The position numbers were made by a program, and so were the translations under genes. From Azospirillum sp. TSH58 (GTDB lineage Bacteria > Pseudomonadota > Alphaproteobacteria > Azospirillales > Azospirillaceae): a stretch of 64,000 bases of DNA. Of this stretch, positions 44,544 through 55,882 are shown piece by piece; the stretch's first letter is position 1, and every line of letters begins with the position of its first letter. The notes beneath the pieces were generated by a model. It saw only the letters and a list, made by a program, of their open reading frames with translations, had not been told where the DNA came from and did no database searches. The DNA is taken from contig NZ_CP022364.1 in the NCBI RefSeq assembly GCF_003119115.1, positions 1,326,501 to 1,390,500 on the forward strand. Direction: 5' to 3'.

Positions 44544-45308
44544 TCAGCGGGCCAGCGCGCCGCGCCGTCCGCCTTCGTGGTCGGGATAGGGGCCGACGTC
44601 CTCGACGAAGAAGCAGGAAACGCCCCGCAGATCGCCCCGGCGCAGGATGAAGCGGTTGCCGTTGCCCGCCTTCATCGCCCACAGCCCCGCCCCTTCCAGA
44701 CCCGTTACCTCCAACGCGGTCAGTTCCAGCTCCGGCGGCACCGGGTCCTCGCCCAGCCGCTTGAGGAAACGGTCGGCGCGCACGCGGTCGTCCGGCGGCA
44801 GGCTGCGCGCGGCGCGGGCGTCGTAGCGGTCGCTCTTGACGTAGCGGGTCCCTGTTCCCTGGATGGGGCTGGACGGCCCGCCGGGATCGGCGGCGGCGCG
44901 CTCCAGCATCAGCGCCCAGCGCGCGTCCCGCGCCATGGCCAGGGCGCGGCGGTGGACGGCGCGGCAATGCTCGGCCAGCTCGTGGAAGCGGGGCATCAGG
45001 TCGCGCTTGCGGAAGCCGACTTCCATCATGACGCGCTCCACCGCCCCGTCTGCCGCGGCGCCGGAGGCGGGGATGCCGCGCGTCTCCAGCGCCAGCAGGG
45101 CGTCGATGCGCCGGTCGCGCTCCGCCGCCGCACCGGAGGCCGGACTTCCGCCCTGCGCCAGCGTCTGTCCGAGTTGCTCCACCGCCGCGTCGGCGCGGCG
45201 CTCGGCCTCGGCGATGCACAGGAGCACGTCGTCACGGCCGGTGGCGGGGGAAACGGTCAGCCAGCCCGCATCGAACAGCGGGGTCTTGTCGAGAAACAGA
45301 TCCGGCAC
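44544..45308 (-). CDS. Hypothetical protein, GTG start
   Basis: A 254-residue soluble protein starting at GTG 45308 (MPDLFLDKTPLFDAGWLTV); no ATG gives a plausible N-terminus and a GGGGATC site precedes it. It is mostly helical in the middle (RADAAVEQLGQTLAQGG, MMEVGFRKRDLMPRFHELAEH) and ends with a beta-rich part (GNRFILRRGDLRGVSCFFVEDVG). No family recognised. It begins nine bases after the DHH phosphoesterase stop, so the pair are probably co-expressed. Confidence 0.7.
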   Translation of the reverse strand: MPDLFLDKTPLFDAGWLTVSPATGRDDVLLCIAEAERRADAAVEQLGQTLAQGGSPASGAAAERDRRIDALLALETRGIPASGAAADGAVERVMMEVGFRKRDLMPRFHELAEHCRAVHRRALAMARDARWALMLERAAADPGGPSSPIQGTGTRYVKSDRYDARAARSLPPDDRVRADRFLKRLGEDPVPPELELTALEVTGLEGAGLWAMKAGNGNRFILRRGDLRGVSCFFVEDVGPYPDHEGGRRGALAR

Positions 45309-45316
45309 GATCCCCG

Positions 45317-46249
45317 TCAGCCGTCGGCGCGCATGCGCCCGACGATCTCCTCCAGCACCGCCTCGGCCTTGTCGTTGTCCACCTGACAGGTGCCCGCGGC
45401 CTCGTGGCCGCCGCCGCCATACTCCAGCATCAGCGGGCCGATGTTGGTCTTGGAGCTGCGGTTGATGATCGACTTGCCGCAGGCCAGCACCGTGTTCTGC
45501 TGCTTCAGGCCCCACAGCACATGGATCGACACGTTCGATTCCGGGTACATCGCGTAGATCATGAAGCGGTTGCCGGCGTAGATGGTCTCTTCCCGGCGCA
45601 GGTCGATGACCACGACGTTGCCGCGGATCGTGCTGCAGCGGGCGAGCTGGTCGGAGAATTTCGCCTCATGCTCGGTGTAGAGGTCCACCCGCTCCTTCAC
45701 GTCGGGCAGGGCCAAAATCTCGTCGATGCCGTGGTTCCGGCAATAGTCGATCAGCTCCATCATCAGCTGGTAGTTGGAGATCCGGAAGTCGCGGAAGCGG
45801 CCGAGGCCGGTGCGCGCGTCCATGATGAAGTTCAGCAGGGTCCAGCCCTGCGGCTTCAGGATGTCCTCGATGCCGTACTGGGCGGAGTCGGCCTGATCGA
45901 CCGCGGCCATCATCGCGTCGGAGATGGTCGGGAAACGCTCCTTGCCGCCGTAATAATTGTAGACGACGCGGGCGGCGGAGGGGGCGTCGGCCTCGATGAT
46001 GTGGTTGTCGCGCTTGCCGACGCGGATCGTCTCCGACAGATGGTGGTCGAAGGCGAGATGGACGCCGGGCACATAGGGCAGGTTGGTGGTGATGTCGCGG
46101 TCGGAAATCTCGACCTTGCCGTCCTGCATGTCCTTGGGATGCACGAACTTGATCTCGTCGAGGATGCCAAGCTCCTTCAGGAGCACGGCGCAGACCAGCC
46201 CGTCGAAATCGGACCGGGTGACGAGGCGGTATTTCGTGACGTCGGACAT
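45317..46249 (-). CDS. DHH/DHHA1-family phosphoesterase
   Basis: A 310-residue protein of the DHH superfamily. Motif I SDFDGLVCAVLL, motif with FDHHLSET, VDQADSAQYG and the DHHA1 glycine-rich GGGGHEAAGTCQ near the C-terminus. These resemble exopolyphosphatase/NrnA-like enzymes that act on nanoRNA, pAp or polyphosphate; the exact substrate is not certain. GGGGGA precedes the ATG at 46249. The next gene downstream on this strand is the 254-residue hypothetical protein, nine bases after the stop. Confidence 0.9.
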   Translation of the reverse strand: MSDVTKYRLVTRSDFDGLVCAVLLKELGILDEIKFVHPKDMQDGKVEISDRDITTNLPYVPGVHLAFDHHLSETIRVGKRDNHIIEADAPSAARVVYNYYGGKERFPTISDAMMAAVDQADSAQYGIEDILKPQGWTLLNFIMDARTGLGRFRDFRISNYQLMMELIDYCRNHGIDEILALPDVKERVDLYTEHEAKFSDQLARCSTIRGNVVVIDLRREETIYAGNRFMIYAMYPESNVSIHVLWGLKQQNTVLACGKSIINRSSKTNIGPLMLEYGGGGHEAAGTCQVDNDKAEAVLEEIVGRMRADG

Positions 46250-46340
46250 GCGGTTCCCCCTGATCGCCCCACAATCGGCAAGCAGGGGGAAAGTAGTCTT
46301 ACGCCTTTCGCCACGCAACCGGGAACCGAAACGCCTCCGC

Positions 46341-47231
46341 TCACCCCCAGGGGCTGCGCGGCATGAAGGAGGGGCCGGCCATGCCGCGCAGCCGGCGGAC
46401 CCGCTCCTCCATGTTCGGGTGGGTGGAGAACAGGCTGTCGAGGCTGCGCCCGTGCAGCGGGTTGGCGATGAACAGATGCGCCGTGGCCGGGTTGGATTCC
46501 GCCGCGTAGTTCGGGATCTGGTGGGCGTAGTTGTGGATGCGGGTCAGCGCGTCGGCCAGCCACAGCGGGCGCCCGCAGATCTCCGCGCCGATGCGGTCGG
46601 CCTCGTACTCGCGGGTGCGGCTGATCGCCATCTGGACGATCATCGCGGCGAAGGGGGCCAGGACGGCGATCAGGATGCCGCCGATCAGCCCCAGCGGGTT
46701 GCCGCCCTGCCCGTTCTGGCTGTTGCCCTGCGACGCGCCGAAGAACATGCCGAAGTTGGCGATCATGGAGATGGCGCCCGCGATGGTCGCGGTGATCGTC
46801 ATGATCAGCGTGTCGCGGTTCTTCACATGGGCCAGCTCATGCGCCATGACGCCGGCGATCTCCTCCGGGCTCAGCAGGCGCAGCAGGCCGGTGGTGGCGG
46901 CGACCGCGGCGTTCTCCGGGTTGCGCCCGGTGGCGAAGGCGTTGGGCTGGTCGTTCTCCATGATGTAGACGCGCGGCATCGGCAGGCCGGCGCGCTCTGC
47001 CAGCTGCTGGACGATGCCGTAATATTCGGGGGCGGTGTAGGCGTCGACCTCCCGCGCGCCGTACATGGACAGAACCATGTCGCCGGAGTTCCAGTAGCTG
47101 AACAGGTTCATGCCGAGCGCCATGACGAAGGCGATCATCATGCCGCCCTTGCCGCCGATCAGATAGCCGATGCCCATGAACAGGGCGGTCAGGCCGGCGA
47201 GGAGGATGGTGGTCTTCACATAGCTGGTCAT
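46341..47231 (-). CDS. htpX: Membrane zinc metalloprotease HtpX
   Basis: A 296-residue inner-membrane protease. Two membrane helices at the N-terminus (about 7-45), the zinc site HELAH at 131-135, further helices near 145-205, and the third ligand Glu in [10 protein letters not shown]. HtpX degrades misfolded membrane proteins in envelope stress. The ATG at 47231 gives the family start. Divergent from the DUF1674 gene. Confidence 0.95.
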   Translation of the reverse strand: MTSYVKTTILLAGLTALFMGIGYLIGGKGGMMIAFVMALGMNLFSYWNSGDMVLSMYGAREVDAYTAPEYYGIVQQLAERAGLPMPRVYIMENDQPNAFATGRNPENAAVAATTGLLRLLSPEEIAGVMAHELAHVKNRDTLIMTITATIAGAISMIANFGMFFGASQGNSQNGQGGNPLGLIGGILIAVLAPFAAMIVQMAISRTREYEADRIGAEICGRPLWLADALTRIHNYAHQIPNYAAESNPATAHLFIANPLHGRSLDSLFSTHPNMEERVRRLRGMAGPSFMPRSPWG

Positions 47232-47385
47232 GGCGATGTTCCGGGCAATCTTCTGGACGGTTTCACTGTTGATGGGACAGGACGGCCCCGGCGGGGCTTT
47301 TCGTCGGGCTTGTCTGGTGATATGGGCTTGGCGGAAGGCATCGTTCAAGATGGCCAAGCACCGCACCCGACCCCAGAGGACGGCC

Positions 47386-47568
47386 ATGACCGAGACGAAG
47401 ACCACCGGCCCGGCACCGCAGGACGCCGAAAAGGCTGACGCCGAAACGACCCCCGAAACCGGCGCCAAGGGACCCGAGCAGATGCCCGGCGAAATCGGCG
47501 GCCCGAAGGGACCGGAGCCGACCCGCTTCGGCGATTGGGAGTTCAAGGGCCGCTGCTCGGACTTCTAA
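47386..47568 (+). CDS. DUF1674 / SDHAF4-like succinate dehydrogenase assembly factor
   Basis: A 60-residue protein whose C-terminus [20 protein letters not shown] plus RCSDF is the DUF1674 signature, shared with mitochondrial SDHAF4, which binds FAD-loaded SdhA before complex II assembly. The N-terminus is disordered. AGAGGA precedes the ATG at 47386; an in-frame ATG at 47350 would add 12 residues. Confidence 0.9.
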   Translation: MTETKTTGPAPQDAEKADAETTPETGAKGPEQMPGEIGGPKGPEPTRFGDWEFKGRCSDF

Positions 47569-47732
47569 GCCGGCGCCCCCTAGGATCGATTGCCTGAACG
47601 ACCCCATCCTGAAATTGAATACATACGCAACCAGGACACAATACCTAGGTTGTGCTTGATGCGTTCTTGTTCGCGCGCTACCCTGTGACCGGTTCGCCGT
47701 ACCGCGCACCGGTACCCTGGGGAGTTCGCGCC

Positions 47733-48254
47733 ATGGGATCGCACAGACCCGTCAACCCATGCCCGCCCCGCACTACGGGAACTTTGGCCGGAATATGGGC
47801 CGGACTATGGGCCGGGATTTGGCTCGCCATTCTGTGCATATCGCTGGCCGGCGCCGTCCGGGCCGCTCCGCCCGCCCTGCCCGGCCCGATCCCGGCGGAG
47901 GTGCTGGAGGTCCTTGACGGCGACACGCTGCTGGTGCGCGCCACCATCTGGCTGGGTCAGGTGGTGGAAACCCATGTCCGGGTGGACGGGCTGGACGCGC
48001 CGGAGATGCGCGCCCGCTGCCCTCGTGAGCGGGAACTGGCGGAGACCGCCCGCGACCATGCGCGCCTCCTGATCGGGGCTGCTCCGGTGCGGCTGCTCGA
48101 CGTCCAGCCCGACAAGTATGGCGGGCGGGTGCGCGCCCGCGTGCTGACCGGCGGAGGCGCCGACCTGTCGGCCGCGCTGATCGAAGCGGGGCTTGCCCGC
48201 CCCTATCACGGCGAACGGCGCCAGCCCTGGTGCGACGGGACGGGCATGGGCTAA
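47733..48254 (+). CDS. Secreted staphylococcal-nuclease-like (SNase) protein
   Basis: A 173-residue nuclease. A hydrophobic segment near residues 18-45 forms a signal peptide or anchor ending at about RAAPP. The SNase domain contains VLDGDTLLV, VDGLDAPEMRARC and DKYGGRVRARV, matching the catalytic Arg-Glu-Arg region. It likely degrades nucleic acid outside the cytoplasm. The start at 47733 has GGGGAG; a longer start at 47652 is less likely. Confidence 0.88.
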   Translation: MGSHRPVNPCPPRTTGTLAGIWAGLWAGIWLAILCISLAGAVRAAPPALPGPIPAEVLEVLDGDTLLVRATIWLGQVVETHVRVDGLDAPEMRARCPRERELAETARDHARLLIGAAPVRLLDVQPDKYGGRVRARVLTGGGADLSAALIEAGLARPYHGERRQPWCDGTGMG

Positions 48255-48334
48255 CCCCGCTCCACCAAAGGATGAGCCGGGAACCCGCCGGCTCGCTCCG
48301 CTGTTGCCCCTCCCACCAAGGAGGAGAGCGAACC

Positions 48335-48691
48335 ATGACGACCCAGGCCTCGTCTTACGTCCCCGGCGCCATCGCCTTGCTGGCCGCCAGCCTCGCTCTG
48401 TCCGGCGCCGCCGTGGCGCAGGACGCCAAGACGATGGAGGGTGGACTCGGCGCCGCACCGCCATCCCAGGGCGAAGCCTGGATGGAATCGACCGGCGCCC
48501 AGGACCCGACGCTGGGCGAGCGCCGCACCGAGAAGCAGAAGAACGCCGCGGAGACCCGCGCGCAGGGCCGCATCGGCTCCGTCCCCGACGCGGCGAGCGG
48601 CGAGTCCGGCCTGAAACCCGGCACGGCCGAGGCGGTGAGGAACCAATCCGGCAGCGGCGCCTCCGGCGGATCGGACACCGCTCCCAAATAA
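48335..48691 (+). CDS. Secreted hypothetical protein
   Basis: A 118-residue protein with a signal peptide (AIALLAASLALSGAAVAQD, cleavage near AVAQ) and a hydrophilic, probably disordered mature part rich in Gly, Ser, Glu and Ala. An excellent AAGGAGGAGAG ribosome site precedes the ATG at 48335. It lies 80 bases after the nuclease gene, so may be co-transcribed. No family recognised. Confidence 0.65.
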   Translation: MTTQASSYVPGAIALLAASLALSGAAVAQDAKTMEGGLGAAPPSQGEAWMESTGAQDPTLGERRTEKQKNAAETRAQGRIGSVPDAASGESGLKPGTAEAVRNQSGSGASGGSDTAPK

Positions 48692-48707
48692 CAGCCCACA
48701 AAACGAA

Positions 48708-48732
48708 ACCGGGGGCCACGAAGGCCCCCGGT
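48708..48732. terminator. Terminator hairpin between the secreted protein and acsA
   Basis: ACCGGGGGCC pairs with GGCCCCCGGT around a five-base ACGAA loop. It lies at the convergent 3' ends. No long T-run; function in both directions is likely but weak. Confidence 0.6.
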
Positions 48733-48761
48733 CCGTAGACAAACCCCGATGAACGCCGCGA

Positions 48762-50702
<1,941 letters not shown>

Positions 50703-50978
50703 TGGCTCGCGATTCCCCCGTAGTGCTTCTGGTTACGCCCTGAAGGGCTGTTGGGGAGCGGCTTCCGACCGCTCCTGTTGCGGGACATTATCCACACAAG
50801 TTCCCGTCACCACAAGCAGAACGGCTGATTGTCCGTCCCCTCCATCGGGGTTTTCGGCTCCACTTTGTTGCAGCGCACCGCCCGTTCCTTTGACTTCACC
50901 GGCATCCGCAGCGGCACGACCGCGCGACTATTTGTCGCGCATAATACGAAAGCATGATGACGCTCTTTGGCGGGCCGC

Positions 50979-50994
50979 TTAACCCGGTCTTAAC
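50979..50994 (+). promoter_or_regulatory. Perfect CtrA-type box
   Basis: TTAA-N7-TTAAC is matched exactly: TTAA (50979-50982), seven bases CCCGGTC, TTAAC (50990-50994). This is the alphaproteobacterial CtrA consensus and stands out because TTAA is rare in this genome. It lies 50 bases before the ATG at 51044. A frame opening at 50954 would read through it, which argues for the downstream start. Confidence 0.65.
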
Positions 50995-51043
50995 CGCCGC
51001 ATCGTTAGCGTGCATGCTGTTCACCCAACAGCAGGGCACCGGC

Positions 51044-51364
51044 ATGGCCAGCACGACCAACGCGGACGGCACCACCGGAAACGGCACCACAGGAAACGGC
51101 ACGGCCAGCGGCGCCGCCGGGCATGGCGTGGAACTGGCCGGGCGCCTGTCGGAGATGGGCAGCCGCACCAGCCTGATGGTGATCGACGCCGCCCTGCGCA
51201 CGGCGTCGCTGGCCGAGTTGGAGGCGTCCGGCTCCGCCGCCCTGGCGCCGTTCGGGGAAGACGCGGGCTTCGCCGGAGCCGCCGCGGAGATGCAGGCGCT
51301 GGCCCGCCGGATGCTTCAGGCCACGCAGGACTTCCAGGCGGCCATCTGCGAACCGGCGGACTGA
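51044..51364 (+). CDS. Small hypothetical protein behind a CtrA box
   Basis: A 106-residue protein if started at 51044 (MASTTNADGTTGNGTTGNG), where a CAGGG site precedes. Starting at 50954 would give 136 residues, but the CtrA box would then lie inside the gene. Residues 1-25 are a low-complexity Thr/Gly/Asn repeat, and the rest is helical (GVELAGRLSEMGSRTSLMVI, GAAAEMQALARRMLQATQ). No family recognised. A cell-cycle or motility role would be inferred only from the promoter site. Confidence 0.65.
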   Translation: MASTTNADGTTGNGTTGNGTASGAAGHGVELAGRLSEMGSRTSLMVIDAALRTASLAELEASGSAALAPFGEDAGFAGAAAEMQALARRMLQATQDFQAAICEPAD

Positions 51365-51409
51365 TCCGCCGCCGCGGACGGCCGCGCTCTCAACAGATCC
51401 GAAGAACCG

Positions 51410-51823
51410 TCACGCCTCGATCCCGGCCAGCGCGCAGACATGCGCCCATTCGGCGTCCGACACCGGGCAGACCGACAGGCGCGACTGCTTGACCAGGGCC
51501 ATGCCCTGGAGCAGCGGATCGGCCTTCATCGTCTTCAGCGTGACCGGCGTCTTCACGGGCAGCAGCGCCCGCACGTCCACCATGCCGAAGCGGCCCGCCT
51601 CGTCGCTCGGGTCCGGGTAGTATTCCCGCGCGATCTCGACGACGCCGACCACCTCCAGCCCCTCGTTGGAGTGGTAGAAGAAGGCGCGGTCGCCGACCTT
51701 CATGGCCTTCAGGTTGTTCGACGCCTGATGGTTGCGCACGCCGTCCCAATGGGTGGTGCCGTCGGCGACCATGCGCTCCCACGAGTATTTGAAGGGCTCC
51801 GACTTCAGAAGCCAGCGGGCCAT
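51410..51823 (-). CDS. EVE-domain protein
   Basis: A 137-residue EVE (PUA-like) protein starting MARWLLKSEPFKYSWE, the diagnostic motif, followed by WDGVRNHQASNNLKAMKVGDRAFFYHS. EVE domains bind modified bases or RNA. The YCII gene lies 16 bases upstream in the same direction, then gpsA; this order is common in alphaproteobacteria. Confidence 0.92.
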   Translation of the reverse strand: MARWLLKSEPFKYSWERMVADGTTHWDGVRNHQASNNLKAMKVGDRAFFYHSNEGLEVVGVVEIAREYYPDPSDEAGRFGMVDVRALLPVKTPVTLKTMKADPLLQGMALVKQSRLSVCPVSDAEWAHVCALAGIEA

Positions 51824-51839
51824 TTCTGTCCGCCCCCGC

Positions 51840-52124
51840 TCAGGACTTCGGGTAGACCCGGCGCCACGCCCGGATCTCCACGCTCTCGAACAGCCCGGCC
51901 TGGGCGTAGGGGTCGTTGGCGGCGAAGTCCTTCGCGGCGGCCTCGTCGGCGCACTCCACGATCAGCAGGCTGCCGGCCATGCCCTGGCCGTCGTCGGACA
52001 GCAGCGGGCCGGCGGCGAACAGGCGGTCGGCGTGCGCTTCCAGATAGGCCAGATGAGCGGGGCGGTTGTCGGCCCGCACCTGGGCGGCGCCGGCCTTGTC
52101 GGTGCAATGGAACATGTAGAGCAT
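51840..52124 (-). CDS. YCII-domain protein
   Basis: A 94-residue ferredoxin-fold YCII protein: MLYMFHCTDKAGAAQVRADN, HLAYLEAHADRLFAAGPLL, and AAKDFAANDPYAQAGLFESVEI. The Asp-His pattern of the family is present. Function is largely unknown. GAAGGGG precedes the start. Part of a gpsA-YCII-EVE gene set. Confidence 0.92.
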   Translation of the reverse strand: MLYMFHCTDKAGAAQVRADNRPAHLAYLEAHADRLFAAGPLLSDDGQGMAGSLLIVECADEAAAKDFAANDPYAQAGLFESVEIRAWRRVYPKS

Positions 52125-52234
52125 GGGAAACCCCTTCCGTTCGGTCGGGCGGGAGCCTAGCGCAGCCGCGGCCGCCGCGGAAGGTGCCGAACCCGTTCGT
52201 GACGGCCTTTCTGTCGTCGTGGCGCCCCCGCCCC

Positions 52235-53245
52235 TCAGCGCCCCTCCTCGCGGAAGGGCCGCGACAGCAGCCCGTCGATCGTCGCGTCCAGCCCGGCGCC
52301 GCGGTTCAGGATGGCGTCCACGGCGGCGCAGAGCGGCATGTCCACGCCCTTCTTCCCGGCCAGCCCGACCACCGCGGCGGCGGTGTAGACGCCCTCGGCG
52401 ACGGAACGGCGCTCCGCCAGCACCTCGGCCAGCGTCCGGCCGGCGCCCAGGGCGGCGCCCAGCGACATGTTGCGCGATTGCAGGCTGGAACAGGTCAGCG
52501 TCAGGTCGCCCAGCCCCGACAGCCCCATCAGCGTCTCCGGCCGGCCGCCGAGCGCCAGGGCCAGCCGGGTGATCTCGGCCAGTCCGCGGGTGATCAGCGC
52601 CGCCCGCGCGTTGTCGCCCAGCTTGCGGCCCTCCACCACGCCGCAGGCGATGGCCAGCACGTTCTTCACCGCCCCGCCGATCTGCGAGCCCACCACATCG
52701 TCCGACAGGTAGGGGCGGAAGGTGCGGCTGCCCAGCGCCTCGACCAGCCGGGCGCCCAGCGCGGCGTCGGCGCAGGCCAGCGTCACCGCGGTCGGCAGGC
52801 CGCGCGCCACCTCCGCCGCGAAGGTCGGACCGGACAGCACGGCCAGCGGCGTCCCCGCCGGCAGCGCGGCGGCGGCGGCCTCGCTCATCAGGGCGTGGCT
52901 GTCCAGCTCGATCCCCTTGGCGCAGATGACCAGCGGGGTGCCCGGCCGCAGATGGGCGGCGAGGCCGGCGCAGGCGCTGCGCAGATGCTGGGCCGGGGTG
53001 ACGAGAAGGATGGCGTCGCAGGCGGCGACCTCGCCCAGATCGCCGGTCGCGCGCAGCTCGGCGGGCAAGGTGACGCCCGGCAGATAGTCGCGGTTCTCCC
53101 GCGCGGCGTTGACCGACTCGACCACCGCCGGCTCGCGCGCCCACAGCAGGGCCTCCCGCCCGGCGCGCAGGGCGGCCAGAGCCAGCGCCGTGCCCCAGGC
53201 CCCGCCGCCGATCACGCCGATGCGCCGGAAGTCCGTTGCCGCCAT
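52235..53245 (-). CDS. gpsA: NAD(P)H-dependent glycerol-3-phosphate dehydrogenase
   Basis: A 336-residue enzyme that makes sn-glycerol-3-phosphate for phospholipid synthesis. [15 protein letters not shown] binds the nucleotide, [19 protein letters not shown] is the substrate-loop motif, [21 protein letters not shown] contains the catalytic Lys, and [10 protein letters not shown] follows. The product is the same metabolite imported by the Ugp system at 4.2-8.5 kb, but no direct regulatory link is visible. Confidence 0.95.
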   Translation of the reverse strand: MAATDFRRIGVIGGGAWGTALALAALRAGREALLWAREPAVVESVNAARENRDYLPGVTLPAELRATGDLGEVAACDAILLVTPAQHLRSACAGLAAHLRPGTPLVICAKGIELDSHALMSEAAAAALPAGTPLAVLSGPTFAAEVARGLPTAVTLACADAALGARLVEALGSRTFRPYLSDDVVGSQIGGAVKNVLAIACGVVEGRKLGDNARAALITRGLAEITRLALALGGRPETLMGLSGLGDLTLTCSSLQSRNMSLGAALGAGRTLAEVLAERRSVAEGVYTAAAVVGLAGKKGVDMPLCAAVDAILNRGAGLDATIDGLLSRPFREEGR

Positions 53246-53328
53246 GGATGCCCCCCGTTTTTAAGACTTGTCCTGAAGGATTTGCCCGCCTGTTTAGGCG
53301 GAGCGTCCCCGGTCCGCAAGCCGGACGG

Positions 53329-53796
53329 TCACGCCTCCGCTGTCAGCAGAAGCTTCATCCCGACATGGCTCGCCCGGAAGCCCAGCCGCTCGTAGAAGCG
53401 GTGGGCGTCGGTGCGCCGGGTCTGGCTGGTCAGCTGCACCATCACGCAGCCCTCGGCGCGGGCCAGCGCGATGGCGTGCCGCATCATGGCGCTGCCGATC
53501 CCCTGGCCGCGCAGCGCGCCGTCCACCTTCACCGCCTCCACCGTCGCCCGCGCCGCGCCCCGGCGGGCCAGCCCGTGGGTGACGGTGAACTGGAAGCAGC
53601 CGACGATCCGTCCGTCCCGCTCCGCCAGCACGATGGAATTGCCCGGCTGGGCCGCCATGCGGTCGAAGGCCTCCCAATAGAGCGGGTCCAGCGGCTCGCC
53701 GTAGACGTCGCCGCCGGTGGACAGGGCGTCGTCGGCGATCAGCCGGACGATCTCCGGCACGTCGTCGCGCCCGGCGGTGCGGAAGGTCAGGGTCAC
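53329..53796 (-). CDS. GNAT-family N-acetyltransferase
   Basis: A 155-residue acetyltransferase starting at GTG 53796, as no in-frame ATG gives a better start. VDGALRGQGIGSAMMRHAIALAR is the acetyl-CoA binding motif (R-G-Q-G-I-G-S), and FYERLGFRAS the conserved end. Substrate unknown. It lies between gpsA and tsaD, 13 bases from the end of tsaD. Confidence 0.88.
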   Translation of the reverse strand: MTLTFRTAGRDDVPEIVRLIADDALSTGGDVYGEPLDPLYWEAFDRMAAQPGNSIVLAERDGRIVGCFQFTVTHGLARRGAARATVEAVKVDGALRGQGIGSAMMRHAIALARAEGCVMVQLTSQTRRTDAHRFYERLGFRASHVGMKLLLTAEA

Positions 53797-53809
53797 GACG
53801 GCATCATCC

Positions 53810-54883
53810 TCACGCCTTCACGCCGGAGCCGACCCCGGCCTTGCCGATGGCGGGCTTGGCGGTCGGATCGAGCGGCCAGCGCGGGCGCGGGGCGAAGTCC
53901 AGCGGGTCGGTCTGGCCCAGCCGCAAGCGCTCGATCCCCGCCCAGGCGATCATCGCCGCGTTGTCGGTGCACAGCCGCAGCGGCGGCGCCACGAAGGGCA
54001 TGCCCTCGCGGTCGGCCAGCTTTTGCAGGCGGGCGCGCAGCGTCCTGTTGGCCGCCACCCCGCCGGCCACCACCAGGGCGCCGCCTTGCGGGTGCATCTC
54101 CTTGAACTGGCGCATGGCGCGGGCGCAGCGGTCGGCCATCACCTCCGCCACCGTGGTCTGGAAGGCGGCGGCGAGGTCGGCCCGGTCCGCCGCCGACAGC
54201 GGCGTCCCCAATTCCTCGACATGGCGCCGCACCGCGGTCTTCAGGCCGGAGAAGGAGAAATCGCAGCCGGGGCGCCCGACCATCGGGCGCGGCAGGTCGA
54301 AGCGGCCAGGATCGGTCGCCAGCGCCGCCGCCTTCTCCAGCAGCGGCCCGCCGGGATAGCCGAGGCCGAGCAGCTTGGCCGTCTTGTCGAACGCCTCCCC
54401 CACCGCGTCGTCGATGGTGGTGCCGAGCCGCCGGTAGCGGCCCCCCCCCTCCACGACCAGAAGCTGGCAATGCCCGCCGGACACCAGCAGCAGCAGGTAG
54501 GGAAAAGGCACGTCGTCGGTCAGCCGGGCGGTCAGCGCGTGACCTTCCAGATGGTTCACCGCGACGAAGGGCAGGCCGCGCGCCGCGGCGATGGCCTTGG
54601 CGGTCATCACCCCGACGATCACCCCGCCGATCAGCCCCGGCCCGCCGGTCGCCGCCACGGCGTCGATGTCGGCGAAGCCCAGCCCGGACTCCGCCATGGC
54701 GCGGCGGATCAGCCCGTCCAGATGCTCCAGATGGGCGCGCGCGGCGATTTCCGGCACCACCCCGCCGTAGGGCGTGTGGTCGTCCAGCTGCGAGAGCACC
54801 ACGTCGGCGCGGATCTCCCGCGCGTCGGTCACGATGGCCGCCGCCGTCTCGTCGCAGCTCGTTTCGATTCCAAGAACGATCAT
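53810..54883 (-). CDS. tsaD: tRNA N6-threonylcarbamoyladenosine synthase subunit TsaD
   Basis: A 357-residue protein for t6A synthesis on tRNAs reading ANN codons. It begins [18 protein letters not shown], has the metal pair in NHLEGH, and [13 protein letters not shown]. The ATG at 54883 is preferred over a TTG four codons upstream. It is divergent from a methyltransferase gene; in many alphaproteobacteria tsaD is directly divergent from hemC, so the methyltransferase is an extra gene here. Confidence 0.96.
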   Translation of the reverse strand: MIVLGIETSCDETAAAIVTDAREIRADVVLSQLDDHTPYGGVVPEIAARAHLEHLDGLIRRAMAESGLGFADIDAVAATGGPGLIGGVIVGVMTAKAIAAARGLPFVAVNHLEGHALTARLTDDVPFPYLLLLVSGGHCQLLVVEGGGRYRRLGTTIDDAVGEAFDKTAKLLGLGYPGGPLLEKAAALATDPGRFDLPRPMVGRPGCDFSFSGLKTAVRRHVEELGTPLSAADRADLAAAFQTTVAEVMADRCARAMRQFKEMHPQGGALVVAGGVAANRTLRARLQKLADREGMPFVAPPLRLCTDNAAMIAWAGIERLRLGQTDPLDFAPRPRWPLDPTAKPAIGKAGVGSGVKA

Positions 54884-54960
54884 GATGACCGTCAAACTAG
54901 CCGTCCCGACCGCTCTGGTATAGGGTCTTGGCCCGGAAATTTAAGGCTGTTCAGGCGCCC

Positions 54961-55827
54961 ATGAACAAGGACGTCCCCGACGACGACGCCAGCATCGTCT
55001 ATTACGACGGCGATTACCCGTCGCTGGAGATCGGCGAGGCGCGGGCGGAGCACGCGGCGACGCTGGCCCGGCTGGGCATCCTGGGCGACGTGCCCTTCTA
55101 CAAGGAGCGCGCGGCGGAGACCGGCGGCCCGATCCTGGAGATCGGCTGCGGCAGCGGGCGCCTGACCATCCCGCTGGCCCGCGCCGGGCACACGGTGTGG
55201 GCGGTGGACGTCTCCGCCGCCATGCTCGACCAGCTCCGCGCCAAGCTGGAACGCGAGGCGCCGGAGGTGCGGGACCGCGTCCATGTGGTGCGGCAGGACG
55301 CCGCGGCGCTGGACCTGCCGGTGCGGGATTTCCGGCTCGCCGTCCTTCCCTTCAACGTGCTGATGCTGATCCCCGACCTGACGGTGGAGCGCCGCACGCT
55401 GGCCGCCGCCGCCGCCCATCTGGCGCCGGGCGGCGCGCTGGCGCTGGACGTGATGAACCCGCTGACCCTGCCGATGGACGCCGAGACGAAGCCCAGCCCG
55501 TCGGAGCCGCGGCGCAACCCGCACAGCGGCAACCGCTACATCCGCAACACCCTGGCCACCCGCCTGGACGAGCGGCAGTGCCAGCGCATCCACGGCTGGT
55601 ACGACGAGCTGCTGCCGGACGGCAAGATCGCGGTGACCGAATACGGCTTCACCTGGCGGATGATCTTCCGCTACGAGCTGGAGCTGATGCTGGAGAGCGC
55701 CGGATTCGCCGTGGAACGGCTGGCCGGCGATTTCGAGGACGCCCCGTGGACGGTCGACAGCCGCCGCATGGTGGTCACGGCGCGGCGCGCCTCCCCCTTC
55801 ACCGCCGCCCCCTTCACCAAAGAGTAG
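54961..55827 (+). CDS. Class I SAM-dependent methyltransferase
   Basis: A 288-residue methyltransferase with motif I ILEIGCGSGRLTIPLARAG, acidic post-I AVDVSAAML, and LAPGGALALDV. Substrate unknown. The ATG at 54961 gives a normal N-terminus; an upstream ORF start exists at 54928. It sits between divergent tsaD and hemC, 55 bases before hemC, and could be in the hem transcript. Confidence 0.88.
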   Translation: MNKDVPDDDASIVYYDGDYPSLEIGEARAEHAATLARLGILGDVPFYKERAAETGGPILEIGCGSGRLTIPLARAGHTVWAVDVSAAMLDQLRAKLEREAPEVRDRVHVVRQDAAALDLPVRDFRLAVLPFNVLMLIPDLTVERRTLAAAAAHLAPGGALALDVMNPLTLPMDAETKPSPSEPRRNPHSGNRYIRNTLATRLDERQCQRIHGWYDELLPDGKIAVTEYGFTWRMIFRYELELMLESAGFAVERLAGDFEDAPWTVDSRRMVVTARRASPFTAAPFTKE

Positions 55828-55882
55828 CACGCGCGTCACCAGGGCTTGCAAAGCGCGGTGGATCGCCTAGAACACTGCCCCC

